This document shows positions 15,989-23,969 of a stretch of DNA of 64,000 nt, piece by piece. This stretch comes from Streptomyces drozdowiczii. GTDB taxonomy: Bacteria; Actinomycetota; Actinomycetes; Streptomycetales; Streptomycetaceae. The position numbers and the translations under genes were made by a program. The stretch is taken from contig NZ_CP098740.1 of assembly GCF_026167665.1 (NCBI RefSeq), positions 5,704,001 to 5,768,000 of the forward strand. The letters run 5' to 3'. Below the pieces are notes generated by a model, which worked only from the letters and a program-made list of their open reading frames with translations, ran no database searches and had not been told where the DNA came from. The number at the start of each line of letters is the position of its first letter. Within the stretch, counting starts at the first letter, position 1.

Positions 15989-17113
15989 GTGTCCAGGCTG
16001 CAAGCCGAGCACTTGTACAAAGTGTTCGGCAGACGACCCGATCAAGCCGTGCAGAAGCTGCGGAGCGGCACCGGCCGCGACGCGCTGCGCGCCGACGGAA
16101 CCACCGCAGCGGTGATCGACGCATCGTTCACCGTCGAACCGGGCCAGATCTTCGTCGTGATGGGTCTGTCCGGCTCGGGCAAGTCCACGCTGCTGCGGAT
16201 GCTCAACGGTCTGCTGGAGCCCACCTCCGGCCAGGTGCTCTTCGACGGCCAGGACCTGACCGCCCTGAGCCCCGCCGAGCTCCGCCGCGTCCGCTCCACC
16301 AAGATCAGCATGGTGTTCCAGCACTTCGCGCTGTTCCCGCACCGGAGCGTCCTGGAGAACGCCGCGTACGGCCTGGAGGTGCAGGGCGTCCCGCGCGCCG
16401 AGCGCAACCGCCGCGCCACCGAGGCCCTGGAGCTGACCGGCCTGGCCGGCTGGGAGAAGTCCTGGCCCGACGAGCTGTCCGGCGGCATGCAGCAGCGCGT
16501 GGGCCTGGCCCGCGCGCTCGCCACCGACGCCGACCTGCTCCTGATGGACGAGTCCTTCAGCGCGCTCGACCCGCTGATCCGCCGCGACATGCAGGACCAG
16601 CTCCTGGAGCTCCAGAAGCGGCTGAAGAAGACCATCGTCTTCATCACCCACGACCTCAACGAGGCCATGCGCCTCGGTGACCGCATCGCCGTGATGCGCG
16701 ACGGCGAGATAGTCCAGCTCGGCACCGCCGAGGACATACTCGTCACCCCGGCCAACGACTACGTCGCCTCCTTCACCCAGGACGTGGACCGCGCCCGGGT
16801 GCTGACCGCCGGCGCGATCATGGCCGAGACGGACACCGTCATCGGCACGCTCTGCGACCGGGGCAAGGAGATCCGGAACACCGACGACGTGCTGGCGGCC
16901 ACCCCGGCCACCGTCACCGAGTCCACGCCGATCATCGAGCTGTTCACACCGTGCTCGCAGAGCCGGGTCGCGGTCGCCGTGACCGACGACAAGGGCAAGG
17001 TCCTCGGTGTCGTGCCCCGCGAGCGGCTGCTCGCCGTGCTCGGTGAGCCGATGACCCCCGCCCAGGCTCCCCAGGACGCCGCGACGACGCTGAAGAAGGT
17101 GGCCGGTGTTTAG
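15989..17113 (+). CDS. Glycine betaine/proline-type ABC transporter ATP-binding protein (ProV/OpuAA-like)
   Basis: A 374-residue ATPase. After a ~45-residue extension typical of the ProV branch (QAEHLYKVFGRRPDQAV) come Walker A (VMGLSGSGKSTLLRML), signature (ELSGGMQQRVGLAR), Walker B (LLLMDESFSALD) and the H-loop (FITHDLNEAMRL). The last ~90 residues form a CBS-like regulatory tail (RVAVAVTDDKGKVLGVVPRE), which in OpuA senses ionic strength. It energises uptake of osmoprotectants. GTG 15989 is chosen because it follows GTGAGGTG and starts at the conserved N-terminus. The stop overlaps the next gene by 8 nt, so the transporter is translationally coupled. Confidence 0.9.
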   Translation: MSRLQAEHLYKVFGRRPDQAVQKLRSGTGRDALRADGTTAAVIDASFTVEPGQIFVVMGLSGSGKSTLLRMLNGLLEPTSGQVLFDGQDLTALSPAELRRVRSTKISMVFQHFALFPHRSVLENAAYGLEVQGVPRAERNRRATEALELTGLAGWEKSWPDELSGGMQQRVGLARALATDADLLLMDESFSALDPLIRRDMQDQLLELQKRLKKTIVFITHDLNEAMRLGDRIAVMRDGEIVQLGTAEDILVTPANDYVASFTQDVDRARVLTAGAIMAETDTVIGTLCDRGKEIRNTDDVLAATPATVTESTPIIELFTPCSQSRVAVAVTDDKGKVLGVVPRERLLAVLGEPMTPAQAPQDAATTLKKVAGV

Positions 17114-19739
17114 GCTCCATCTCGGCGACTGGGTCGACTCCGCGGTCGACTGGCTCCAGACCCACCTCTCCTGGCTCTTCGACTTCATCAGCTCCGTGGT
17201 GAGCGGCATGTTCGACGGCATCGCCGCCGTGCTCTCCGCTCCCGCGCCCCTGCTCTTCGCGGGCATCGTCGCCGTCATCGCGTGGTGGCTGCGCGGTCTG
17301 CTCGCCGGAATCCTCGCGTTCGTCGGCTTCGCCCTCATCGACTCGGTCGAGTTGTGGGACGAGGCGATGGACACGCTCACGCTGGTGCTCGTCGCGACGA
17401 TCGTGACGCTGGTGCTGGCCGTGCCGCTCGGCATCTGGGCCTCCCGCTCCAAGACGGTGAGCGCGGTGACCCGGCCGGTCCTGGACTTCATGCAGACCAT
17501 GCCCGCCATGGTCTACCTGATCCCCGGCGTGATCTTCTTCGGCGTCGGTGTCGTTCCCGGCATCATCGCCACCATCATCTTCGCGCTGCCCCCGGGCGTC
17601 CGGATGACCGAACTCGGCATCCGCCAGGTCGACGGCGAGCTGGTCGAGGCGGCCGAGGCGTTCGGCACCACCTCCCGCAACACCCTGCTGCGGGTCCAGC
17701 TGCCGCTGGCGCTGCCCACGATCATGGCGGGCATCAACCAGGTCATCATGCTGGGCCTGTCCATGGTGGTCATCGCCGGCATGGTCGGCGGCGGCGGCCT
17801 CGGCGGCTCCGTCTACCGGGCCATCGGCAACGTCGACGTCGGCCTGGGCTTCGAGGCCGGTGTCTCCATCGTCATCCTGGCCATGTACCTGGACCGGATG
17901 ACCAGCGCCCTGGGCCGCGAGGTCTCCCCGCTCGCCCGCCGCGCGCTCGCCAAGGCGCAGTCGATGGCCGGCGGCCTGAAGATCTGGCACCACCGCCCGC
18001 AGCCCGTCGTCGCCGTCGCGGGCGTCGTCGCCCTGGCGCTCGTCGCCGGCGGCATGGGGATCTTCGGCTCCTCGGACGACGACTCCGCCACCGCCTCGGA
18101 CACGGCGAAGATCGGTGCCGGCAAGAAGATCAGCATGGGTTACATCCCGTGGGACGAGGGCATCGCCTCCACCTTCCTGTGGAAGGAGCTGCTGGAGCGG
18201 CGCGGCTTCGAGGTCGACGTCAAGCAGTACGAGGCCGGTGCGCTGTACACCGGCATGGCGAGCGGCCAGATCGACTTCGAGACCGACTCCTGGCTGCCCG
18301 TCACCCACGCCTCGTACTGGAAGAAGTACAAGGACCGCCTGGAGGACATGGGCTCCTGGTACGGCCCCACCTCGCTGGAGCTGGCCGTCCCCAGCTACGT
18401 CAAGGACGTGAAGTCCCTGACCGACCTCAAGGGCAAGGCGTCCGACTTCAAGGGCCGGATCGTGGGCATCGAGCCGAGCGCCGGTGAGATGGGCCTGCTC
18501 AAGGACAAGATCCTGCCGGGGTACGGCCTGGACAAGGAGTACAAGGTCGTCGACGGCTCCACGCCGTCCATGCTGGCCGAGCTGAAGCGCGCGTACGCCA
18601 AGAAGGAACCGATCGTCGTCCCGCTCTGGTCGCCGCACTGGGCGTACAACCAGTTCGAGCTGACCAAGCTCAAGGACCCCAAGAACCTCTGGGGCAAGGG
18701 CGACGGCATCCACACGCTGACCCGCAAGGGCTTCGCCGGGGACAACCCCGAGGTCGGCAAGTGGCTCAAGGACTTCAAGATGAGCGAGGACCAGCTCACC
18801 AGCCTTGAGGCCCAGATCCAGAAGAGCGGCTCCGGCAAGGAGCAGGAGGCCGTCCGCACCTGGCTGAAGGCCAACCCGGACGTCGCCGACAAGTGGACCC
18901 CGGTCAAGAAGTCCGCCCCGGCCAAGGGTGCGAACGGCAAGGACGAGCGCGACCGCCCGGTCGAGATGGCCTGGTTCCCCTGGGAGGAGGACATCGCCGC
19001 CACGTACCTGTGGAAGGCCGTCCTGGAGGAGCGCGGCTACAAGATCAACCTCAAGCAGTTCGAGGTCGGTCCGATGTACACCGCGATGTCGCGCGGCCAG
19101 ATCGACGTGCAGTTCGACGGCTGGCTCCCTTTCACCCAGAAGAACTACTGGGACAAGTACGGCTCCAAGCTGACGGACATCGGCTCCTGGTACGGCCCGA
19201 CCTCCATCGAGGTCGCGGTGCCCGACTACGTCAAGGACGTGAAGTCCCTGGCCGACCTCAAGGGCAAGGGCTCGAAGTTCAAGGGCCGGATCGTCGGCAT
19301 CGAGCCCGGCACCGCCACGATGGAGAACCTGAAGAAGAACGTGCTCCCGGCCTACGGCCTGGACGACGAGTACAAGGTGGTCGACTCCTCGACGCCCGGC
19401 ATGCTCGCCGAGCTGAAGCGGGCGTACGCCAAGAAGGAGCCCATCGCCGTCCTGCTGTGGACCCCGCACTGGGCGTACAGCGAGTACGGGATGACCAAGC
19501 TCCAGGACCCGAAGAAGGCGTTCGGCGAGGGCGACCGGCTGCACACCATCGCCTCCAAGGAGTTCCCGAAGAACTACCCGCAGCTGACGAAGTGGTTCAA
19601 GGACTTCAAGCTGAGCGAGGACCAGCTCGCCGTCCTGGAGAACCAGATCCAGAAGCTCGGTACAGGGCACGAAGAGGAAGCCGTGAAGGCCTGGATGGAG
19701 AAGAACCCGGGCATCGCGGACAAGATGGCTCCCCAGTAG
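17106..19739 (+). CDS. Fused betaine-type ABC permease with two tandem substrate-binding domains (ProW-ProX-ProX)
   Basis: An 877-residue three-part protein. Residues ~1-315 are a ProW/OpuAB permease with about seven helices and the cytoplasmic EAA-like loop ELVEAAEAFGTTSRNTLLRV. Residues ~340-600 and ~618-875 are two OpuAC-type substrate-binding domains, tethered outside by the last helix (VAVAGVVALALVAGGMGIFG). The two domains align block by block: SMGYIPWDEGIASTFLWKEL / EMAWFPWEEDIAATYLWKAV, DSWLPVTH / DGWLPFTQ, GSWYGPTSLELAVPSYVKDV / GSWYGPTSIEVAVPDYVKDV. The Trp residues that would box a quaternary ammonium group are kept in both. With ProV it makes a complete importer, probably for glycine betaine or related compounds; two receptors per permease would give four per dimer. 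Single fused receptors are known (Lactococcus OpuABC), and tandem ones are less usual. Confidence 0.9.
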   Translation: MFRLHLGDWVDSAVDWLQTHLSWLFDFISSVVSGMFDGIAAVLSAPAPLLFAGIVAVIAWWLRGLLAGILAFVGFALIDSVELWDEAMDTLTLVLVATIVTLVLAVPLGIWASRSKTVSAVTRPVLDFMQTMPAMVYLIPGVIFFGVGVVPGIIATIIFALPPGVRMTELGIRQVDGELVEAAEAFGTTSRNTLLRVQLPLALPTIMAGINQVIMLGLSMVVIAGMVGGGGLGGSVYRAIGNVDVGLGFEAGVSIVILAMYLDRMTSALGREVSPLARRALAKAQSMAGGLKIWHHRPQPVVAVAGVVALALVAGGMGIFGSSDDDSATASDTAKIGAGKKISMGYIPWDEGIASTFLWKELLERRGFEVDVKQYEAGALYTGMASGQIDFETDSWLPVTHASYWKKYKDRLEDMGSWYGPTSLELAVPSYVKDVKSLTDLKGKASDFKGRIVGIEPSAGEMGLLKDKILPGYGLDKEYKVVDGSTPSMLAELKRAYAKKEPIVVPLWSPHWAYNQFELTKLKDPKNLWGKGDGIHTLTRKGFAGDNPEVGKWLKDFKMSEDQLTSLEAQIQKSGSGKEQEAVRTWLKANPDVADKWTPVKKSAPAKGANGKDERDRPVEMAWFPWEEDIAATYLWKAVLEERGYKINLKQFEVGPMYTAMSRGQIDVQFDGWLPFTQKNYWDKYGSKLTDIGSWYGPTSIEVAVPDYVKDVKSLADLKGKGSKFKGRIVGIEPGTATMENLKKNVLPAYGLDDEYKVVDSSTPGMLAELKRAYAKKEPIAVLLWTPHWAYSEYGMTKLQDPKKAFGEGDRLHTIASKEFPKNYPQLTKWFKDFKLSEDQLAVLENQIQKLGTGHEEEAVKAWMEKNPGIADKMAPQ

Positions 19740-19776
19740 GAGCCGTCACCGGCCCCCACCAGGGCCGCAGCCCGTG

Positions 19777-19813
19777 AAGGGGTGGGTCGCGCCGACGGCG
19801 CGGCCCACCCCTT
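19777..19813 (+). terminator. Terminator of the betaine transporter operon
   Basis: Outer stem AAGGGGTGGG (19777-19786) / CCCACCCCTT (19804-19813), extended inside by CGCGCC/GGCGCG with loop GAC. It lies 37 nt after the stop. Confidence 0.8.
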
Positions 19814-19912
19814 CCGGCGTTCCGGAATGCTCACTTTCCGGGCCGTCCTGGCCTAACGGTGTGCGCGACGGGCCCACAACCGGAAGGATGGCGTCTCGGG
19901 AGGGAGCCGGAC

Positions 19913-20458
19913 ATGGACGAGAAGGAAACACTTCGGGTGGGCGCCGCCGTCCGCCGACAGCGCAGATCCCTGGGACTCACCCTGGCCGCCGTGGCTTCGC
20001 GCAGCGGCCTTTCCGTGCCGTTCCTCAGCCAGATCGAGAACGAGCGCGCCAGACCCAGCGCCCGGTCGCTCGACCGGGTCGCCGAGGCTCTGGAGACCAC
20101 CACCGCCCGGCTGCGCGCCGCCGCGGACTCCGCACGCGCGGTCGACGTCGTGCGCGCCGCCGAGCAGGACGGGGTGCACCGGGTGGTCCGGGGACGCCAC
20201 CAGCTCAGCGCCCTGGAATTCAGCGGTGAGCTGGACCTCGGGCGCGAGTTCCAGCACCGCAACGACGAGCTCCTGTACGTGGCCGAGGGCGCCGCCGAAG
20301 TGGAGGCGGAGGGCCGCGCCTACCGGCTGGTCCAGGGCGACACGCTGTTCCTGTCCGGCGGCGTCCGCCACCGCTGGCGGGCCACCCTCCCCGGCACCCG
20401 GCTGCTGTGCGTCGCGGTCGCCGAACACATCGACGCCACGTCCGACCCCCGGCGCTGA
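19913..20458 (+). CDS. XRE-family regulator with C-terminal cupin domain
   Basis: A 181-residue regulator. Residues ~8-65 are an XRE helix-turn-helix (RSLGLTLAAVASRSGLSVPF, then LSQIENERARPSARSLDRVA). Residues ~105-172 are a small-ligand cupin (HRNDELLYVAEGAAEVEAEG, then LVQGDTLFLSGGVRHRW). Such proteins usually sense a small metabolite through the cupin barrel and control a nearby catabolic or transport gene. The ATG at 19913 is preceded by GGGAGGGAGCCGG. The next gene starts 8 nt after the stop on the same strand, so the pair is probably one transcript, and the ligand could relate to that gene's substrate. Confidence 0.85.
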   Translation: MDEKETLRVGAAVRRQRRSLGLTLAAVASRSGLSVPFLSQIENERARPSARSLDRVAEALETTTARLRAAADSARAVDVVRAAEQDGVHRVVRGRHQLSALEFSGELDLGREFQHRNDELLYVAEGAAEVEAEGRAYRLVQGDTLFLSGGVRHRWRATLPGTRLLCVAVAEHIDATSDPRR

Positions 20459-20466
20459 GGGCCGCC

Positions 20467-21174
20467 GTGCGCGTCGTCTCCCTGGTCCCCTCCCTCACCG
20501 AGGCCGTCGCCGGGACGGCCCCCGGCCTGCTCGTCGGCGTCACCGACTGGTGCACCCACCCGCCCGGGCTCGGCGCCGCCCGCGTCGGCGGCACCAAGAA
20601 CCCCGACGTCGAAGCGGTCCTGGCCCTGCGCCCGGACCTGGTGGTGGCCAACGAGGAGGAGAACCGGGCCCCCGACCTCGCCGCCCTGCGGGACGCCGGT
20701 GCGGACGTCCTCGTCACCACCGTCCGCACCCTGGACGACGCCTTCGGCGAGCTGGACCGGCTGCTGACCGGCGCCTGCGGGCTGCCCCGCCCGCGCTGGC
20801 TGGACGAGGCCGAGGCGGCCTGGGCGTCCCTCCCGCCGCCCGGCCCGCCGCGCCGCGCGATCGTCCCGGTCTGGCGCAGGCCCTGGATGGTGCTGGGCCG
20901 CGACACCTTCGCCGGCGACCTGCTCGCCCGGCTCGGCGTGGCCAACGTGTACGCGGACCACGCCGAGCGCTACCCGCGCATCCCGCTCGACGAGCTGAAC
21001 GCGGCAGGCGCCGACCTGGTGGTCCTGCCCGACGAGCCCTACCGCTTCACCCGGGACGACGGACCCGAAGCCTTCCCCGGCCTGCCCGCCGCCCTCGTGG
21101 ACGGGCGGTACCTCACCTGGTACGGGCCGTCGCTGGTACGGGCCCCCGAGGCGCTGCGAGCAGCACTCCGCTGA
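20467..21174 (+). CDS. Helical-backbone metal receptor (BtuF/FecB-like binding domain protein)
   Basis: A 235-residue protein with the periplasmic-binding fold of the BtuF/TroA helical-backbone class: VVSLVPSLTEAVAGTAPGLL at the N-terminus, GVTDWCTHP, NPDVEAVLALRPDLVVANEE, and a C-terminal DELNAAGADLVVLPDEPYRF. It lacks a signal peptide or lipobox when started at the GTG 20467 (VRVVSLVPS), so it may be cytosolic. Homologues bind cobalamin, haem or chelated metals, and some function as stand-alone cobalamin-binding proteins. It follows the XRE-cupin gene by 8 nt. Its 3' end overlaps the convergent TDT transporter gene by 62 nt. Confidence 0.75.
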   Translation: MRVVSLVPSLTEAVAGTAPGLLVGVTDWCTHPPGLGAARVGGTKNPDVEAVLALRPDLVVANEEENRAPDLAALRDAGADVLVTTVRTLDDAFGELDRLLTGACGLPRPRWLDEAEAAWASLPPPGPPRRAIVPVWRRPWMVLGRDTFAGDLLARLGVANVYADHAERYPRIPLDELNAAGADLVVLPDEPYRFTRDDGPEAFPGLPAALVDGRYLTWYGPSLVRAPEALRAALR

Positions 21175-22261
21175 CGAGCCCGCGCACCGTGCGCACGCCC
21201 GCCACCGCCCACGCCGACACCAGCAGCACGTACAGCGCGACGGCCAGCCAGCTGAACGCGGTCAGTCCGGTGTACCGGGCCAGGCCCGCCGCGCCCGTCA
21301 CACAGGTGCCGACGGGGAACGTGAAGCCCCACCAGGTCATCGAGAACGTCATCCCGCCCCGGACCGCCCGCACCACCAGCGCCGCGGCCAGCGCCAGCCA
21401 CATCAGGGCGAAGCCCATCACCGGCACCCCGTACAGCACCGCGAAGGCCCGCAGCGCCGAGGCGTACGGGCTCCCGATGGCGCCCGGAGCCACATCGGCC
21501 AGCGCGTTGACCGCGGTCGTGGACTGGCCGAGCGGACCGAGCACCAGGAACAGGGTGGGCGTCAGGGCGAGCGGCAGCGGGCCCCCGTGCACCAGCCGCC
21601 CGAAGACCAGCGGCAGCATGACCAGCGTCGCCAGCAGGCTCAGCCCGAACATCGCGTAGCAGCCGAGCAGCAGCGCCTCGCGCCCCTGCCCCGGGGGCAG
21701 CTCCGCCACGAGCAGCGGGCCGAGCGCGGCGGACACCATCGGCGCCACTACGGGCAGCAGCCACACCGGGGACGCGGTGCCCGGCTCCGGCCGGTGGCGC
21801 GTGATCATGAGATACGGGACCGCCACGGCCGCCACCAGTCCGGTCACCGTGCCGGCCGTGTACAGGACCACGTCCAGCGCGAGCGCCGCCCGGTGCCCGA
21901 TGAGGTCCTGGCCCACGGTCATGCCGGAGCCCCCGACGGCCAGCAGCGCCATCGACAGGCAGCCGTAGAACGGCGCGACGGCCTGGTCCGCGAGATGGGC
22001 GCGCGCCTGGTCGCGGTGGGCCGCCCAGTGCCCGGCGCGGGCGGCCAGCACGGCGGCGAGCAGCAGCGCCGAGCACAGCCAGACCACCGTGCAGGCGCCC
22101 CGCAGCCCCGGCACATGCACCGGCAGCGCGGCACCGGCGCTCGCGACGATCGCGGTGCCCATCACCGTGGCGTACCAGTTGGGCCCGAAGTGCCGCAGCG
22201 CGGGCCGCCGGAGGGTGCCGGAGTACGGGGGAGAGGTGCGGGTCCGCAGATAGATGGCCAT
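21113..22261 (-). CDS. TDT-family (TehA/SLAC1-like) membrane transporter
   Basis: A ~382-residue protein with about ten hydrophobic helices, matching the tellurite-resistance/dicarboxylate transporter family. Visible blocks are HFGPNWYATVMGTAIVASA at the N-terminus and GGMTFSMTWWGFTFPVGTCV in the last third. TDT proteins are anion channels or exporters (malate, sulfite, tellurite-related); the substrate is not deducible. The ATG at 22261 is chosen because the family normally starts just before PNWYATVMGT. It runs divergently from a LysR gene 70 nt away, with a dyad in the gap, so it is the likely LysR target. The C-terminus overlaps the convergent metal-receptor gene. Confidence 0.85.
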   Translation of the reverse strand: MAIYLRTRTSPPYSGTLRRPALRHFGPNWYATVMGTAIVASAGAALPVHVPGLRGACTVVWLCSALLLAAVLAARAGHWAAHRDQARAHLADQAVAPFYGCLSMALLAVGGSGMTVGQDLIGHRAALALDVVLYTAGTVTGLVAAVAVPYLMITRHRPEPGTASPVWLLPVVAPMVSAALGPLLVAELPPGQGREALLLGCYAMFGLSLLATLVMLPLVFGRLVHGGPLPLALTPTLFLVLGPLGQSTTAVNALADVAPGAIGSPYASALRAFAVLYGVPVMGFALMWLALAAALVVRAVRGGMTFSMTWWGFTFPVGTCVTGAAGLARYTGLTAFSWLAVALYVLLVSAWAVAGVRTVRGLVSGVLLAAPRGPVPATARTR

Positions 22262-22317
22262 GCCACGATCCTCTGCGGCGCGGCGGGACCCCACCAGGGA
22301 GCACCGCCCTATGAGGT

Positions 22318-22334
22318 CATAAAGTGGACTTATG
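22318..22334. promoter_or_regulatory. LysR-type operator candidate between TDT transporter and LysR genes
   Basis: Dyad CATAA-N7-TTATG (22318-22334), which contains the T-N11-A pattern of LysR-type regulators. It touches the LysR ATG at 22332, so it would give tight autorepression. Confidence 0.5.
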
Positions 22335-23270
22335 TCCAGCGAACCGCCCGCCCCCCTGTCCCACCGGGTGCCCGACCTGGGCGCGCTGGAACTGCTCCTC
22401 GCCGTCGCCCGGCACGGCAGCCTCGGCCGGGCCGCCCGGGACGTCGGGATCACCCAGCCCGCCGCCAGCAGCCGGGTCCGCTCCATGGAACGGCAGCTCG
22501 GCCTCGCCCTCCTCGACCGCTCACCCCGGGGCTCCCGGCTCACCGACGCCGGCGCCCTGGTCACCGACTGGGCGCGCCGGGTCGTGGAGGCCGCCGAGGC
22601 GTTCGACGCGGGCGCCCAGGCGCTGCGCGACCGCCGCGACTCCCGGCTGCGGGTCGCCGCCTCCATGACCATCGCCGAATACCTGCTCCCCGGCTGGCTC
22701 ATCGCCCTGCGCGCCGAACGCCCCGGCACCGCCGTCTCACTGCTCGCCGGGAACTCCGCGGTGGTCGCCGAGCGGCTGCTGAGCGGCGAGGCGGACCTGG
22801 GCTTCGTGGAGGGCCTGTCCGTCCCGGCCGGGCTCGACGGCACGGTCATCGCCCACGACCGCCTCGTCGTCGTGGTCGCCCCCGCCCATCCGTGGGCCCG
22901 CCGCCGCACCCCGCTGACCCCGGGCGAACTGGCCGCGACGCCGCTGATCCTGCGCGAGCACGGCTCCGGCACCCGCCAGGTCCTGGACGCGGCGCTCGCC
23001 GTCCACGGCCCGCTGGCCCCGCCGCTCCTGGAGCTCTCCTCGACCACCGCGCTCAAGGGCGCGGCGGAGAGCGGCGCGGGCCCCTGCGTCCTGAGCGAAC
23101 TGGCGCTCGGCGAGGAGCTGTCGGCCCGCCGCCTGGTCAAGGTCCCGATCGCCGGGGCCCGGCTGCGCCGCCAGCTGCGCGCGGTCTGGCCCTCGGGGCA
23201 CCGCCCCACGGGCCCGGCCCGCGACCTGCTCGCACTGACCCGGTCGGAGCCCTCCGGGGGCACGGCCTAG
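22332..23270 (+). CDS. LysR-family transcriptional regulator
   Basis: A 312-residue LysR regulator. The N-terminal winged HTH covers residues ~15-75 (LLLAVARHGSLGRAARDVGI, then TQPAASSRVRSMERQLGLAL), followed by the linker helix. The effector-binding domain spans ~100-300 (LRVAASMTIAEYLLPGWLIA, then LGFVEGL). This effector domain resembles the CysL/YeiE branch, often linked to sulfur or small-anion metabolism, which would suit a TDT anion transporter, although this is inference. ATG 22332 lies inside the divergent-promoter dyad; the predicted transcript may have almost no leader. Confidence 0.88.
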   Translation: MSSEPPAPLSHRVPDLGALELLLAVARHGSLGRAARDVGITQPAASSRVRSMERQLGLALLDRSPRGSRLTDAGALVTDWARRVVEAAEAFDAGAQALRDRRDSRLRVAASMTIAEYLLPGWLIALRAERPGTAVSLLAGNSAVVAERLLSGEADLGFVEGLSVPAGLDGTVIAHDRLVVVVAPAHPWARRRTPLTPGELAATPLILREHGSGTRQVLDAALAVHGPLAPPLLELSSTTALKGAAESGAGPCVLSELALGEELSARRLVKVPIAGARLRRQLRAVWPSGHRPTGPARDLLALTRSEPSGGTA

Positions 23271-23468
23271 GGCCGCTCCTCGTCGTAGGCGTCGCGGTGG
23301 GCCGAAGGCGACCGCGTACGCCGTCCGCGCCGCGACCCCCGCGGTGATGCCGCTGACCGGCATCGGCCTCATGGTCCGCCCGGGCCGGGCCCGAGAAAAA
23401 CGGGGCGACGTGCCGGGCCCGTGCACGACACCCTTGCAGGGCACGGCATCCCAGCGAAAGGACGATCG

Positions 23469-23969
23469 ATGAGCACTTCGCCGTACCTGAGAAGGGCCGG
23501 CGCGGACGACGCCGCCGAGGTCACCCGGCTGCGCCGGATCATGCTCGCCTCCGCCGGAGTCGTCCCGGAAGCCGACTGGACCCCGGTGTGCGAGGCGTAC
23601 TTCCGCGAACGGCTCGCCACCGACCCGCACTTCGTCGCCTATGTGATCGACGCCGGGGACCGGCTGCTGTCCAGCACGGTCGGCCAGTACATGTGGTCGC
23701 TGCCCCGGCCGGACCGCGCCCCGTACGTCGGGCACATCGCCTCGGTCGCCACCGACCCCGCCCACCGGCGGCGGGGGTACGCCCGCCTGACCTTCCGGGC
23801 CGTCCACGACCACCTGGTCGAGGCCGGGTGCTCCCGGATCAACCTGACCGCGTCGCCCGAGGGCGAGGGCCTGTACCGCTCGCTGGGTTACGGAGACCCC
23901 ACCGGACCCACCCCGCTGACCTGGACGGCCGCCACCGCGCCGGACACACCGGGAGGCACGCGCCGATGA
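23469..23969 (+). CDS. GNAT family N-acetyltransferase
   Basis: A 166-residue acetyltransferase with the acetyl-CoA-binding motif A at VGHIASVATDPAHRRRGYAR (Q/R-x-x-G-x-G/A type) and motif B near INLTASPEGEGLYRSLGYGD. The substrate is unknown. The ATG at 23469 follows AAAGGACGATCG. It overlaps the aminoglycoside-phosphotransferase-like gene by ATGA, so the two act in one unit; an acetyltransferase/kinase pair suggests small-molecule modification, but neither has diagnostic resistance residues I can name. The 198 nt upstream (23271-23468) contain no convincing gene. Confidence 0.82.
   Translation: MSTSPYLRRAGADDAAEVTRLRRIMLASAGVVPEADWTPVCEAYFRERLATDPHFVAYVIDAGDRLLSSTVGQYMWSLPRPDRAPYVGHIASVATDPAHRRRGYARLTFRAVHDHLVEAGCSRINLTASPEGEGLYRSLGYGDPTGPTPLTWTAATAPDTPGGTRR

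Noticed and set aside
16944-19670. A 908-codon open frame on the minus strand opposite the betaine transporter
   Set aside because: It is the antisense shadow of high-GC coding sequence: no domains, Leu/Gly/Val/Asp/His bias, no ribosome binding site, and the + strand has clear ABC domains.
23271-23468. Possible small gene or remnant on the minus strand between LysR and GNAT genes
   Set aside because: An ATG near 23372 opens a frame that runs antisense into the LysR gene; no recognisable domain, and an alternative frame ends quickly. Too weak to annotate.
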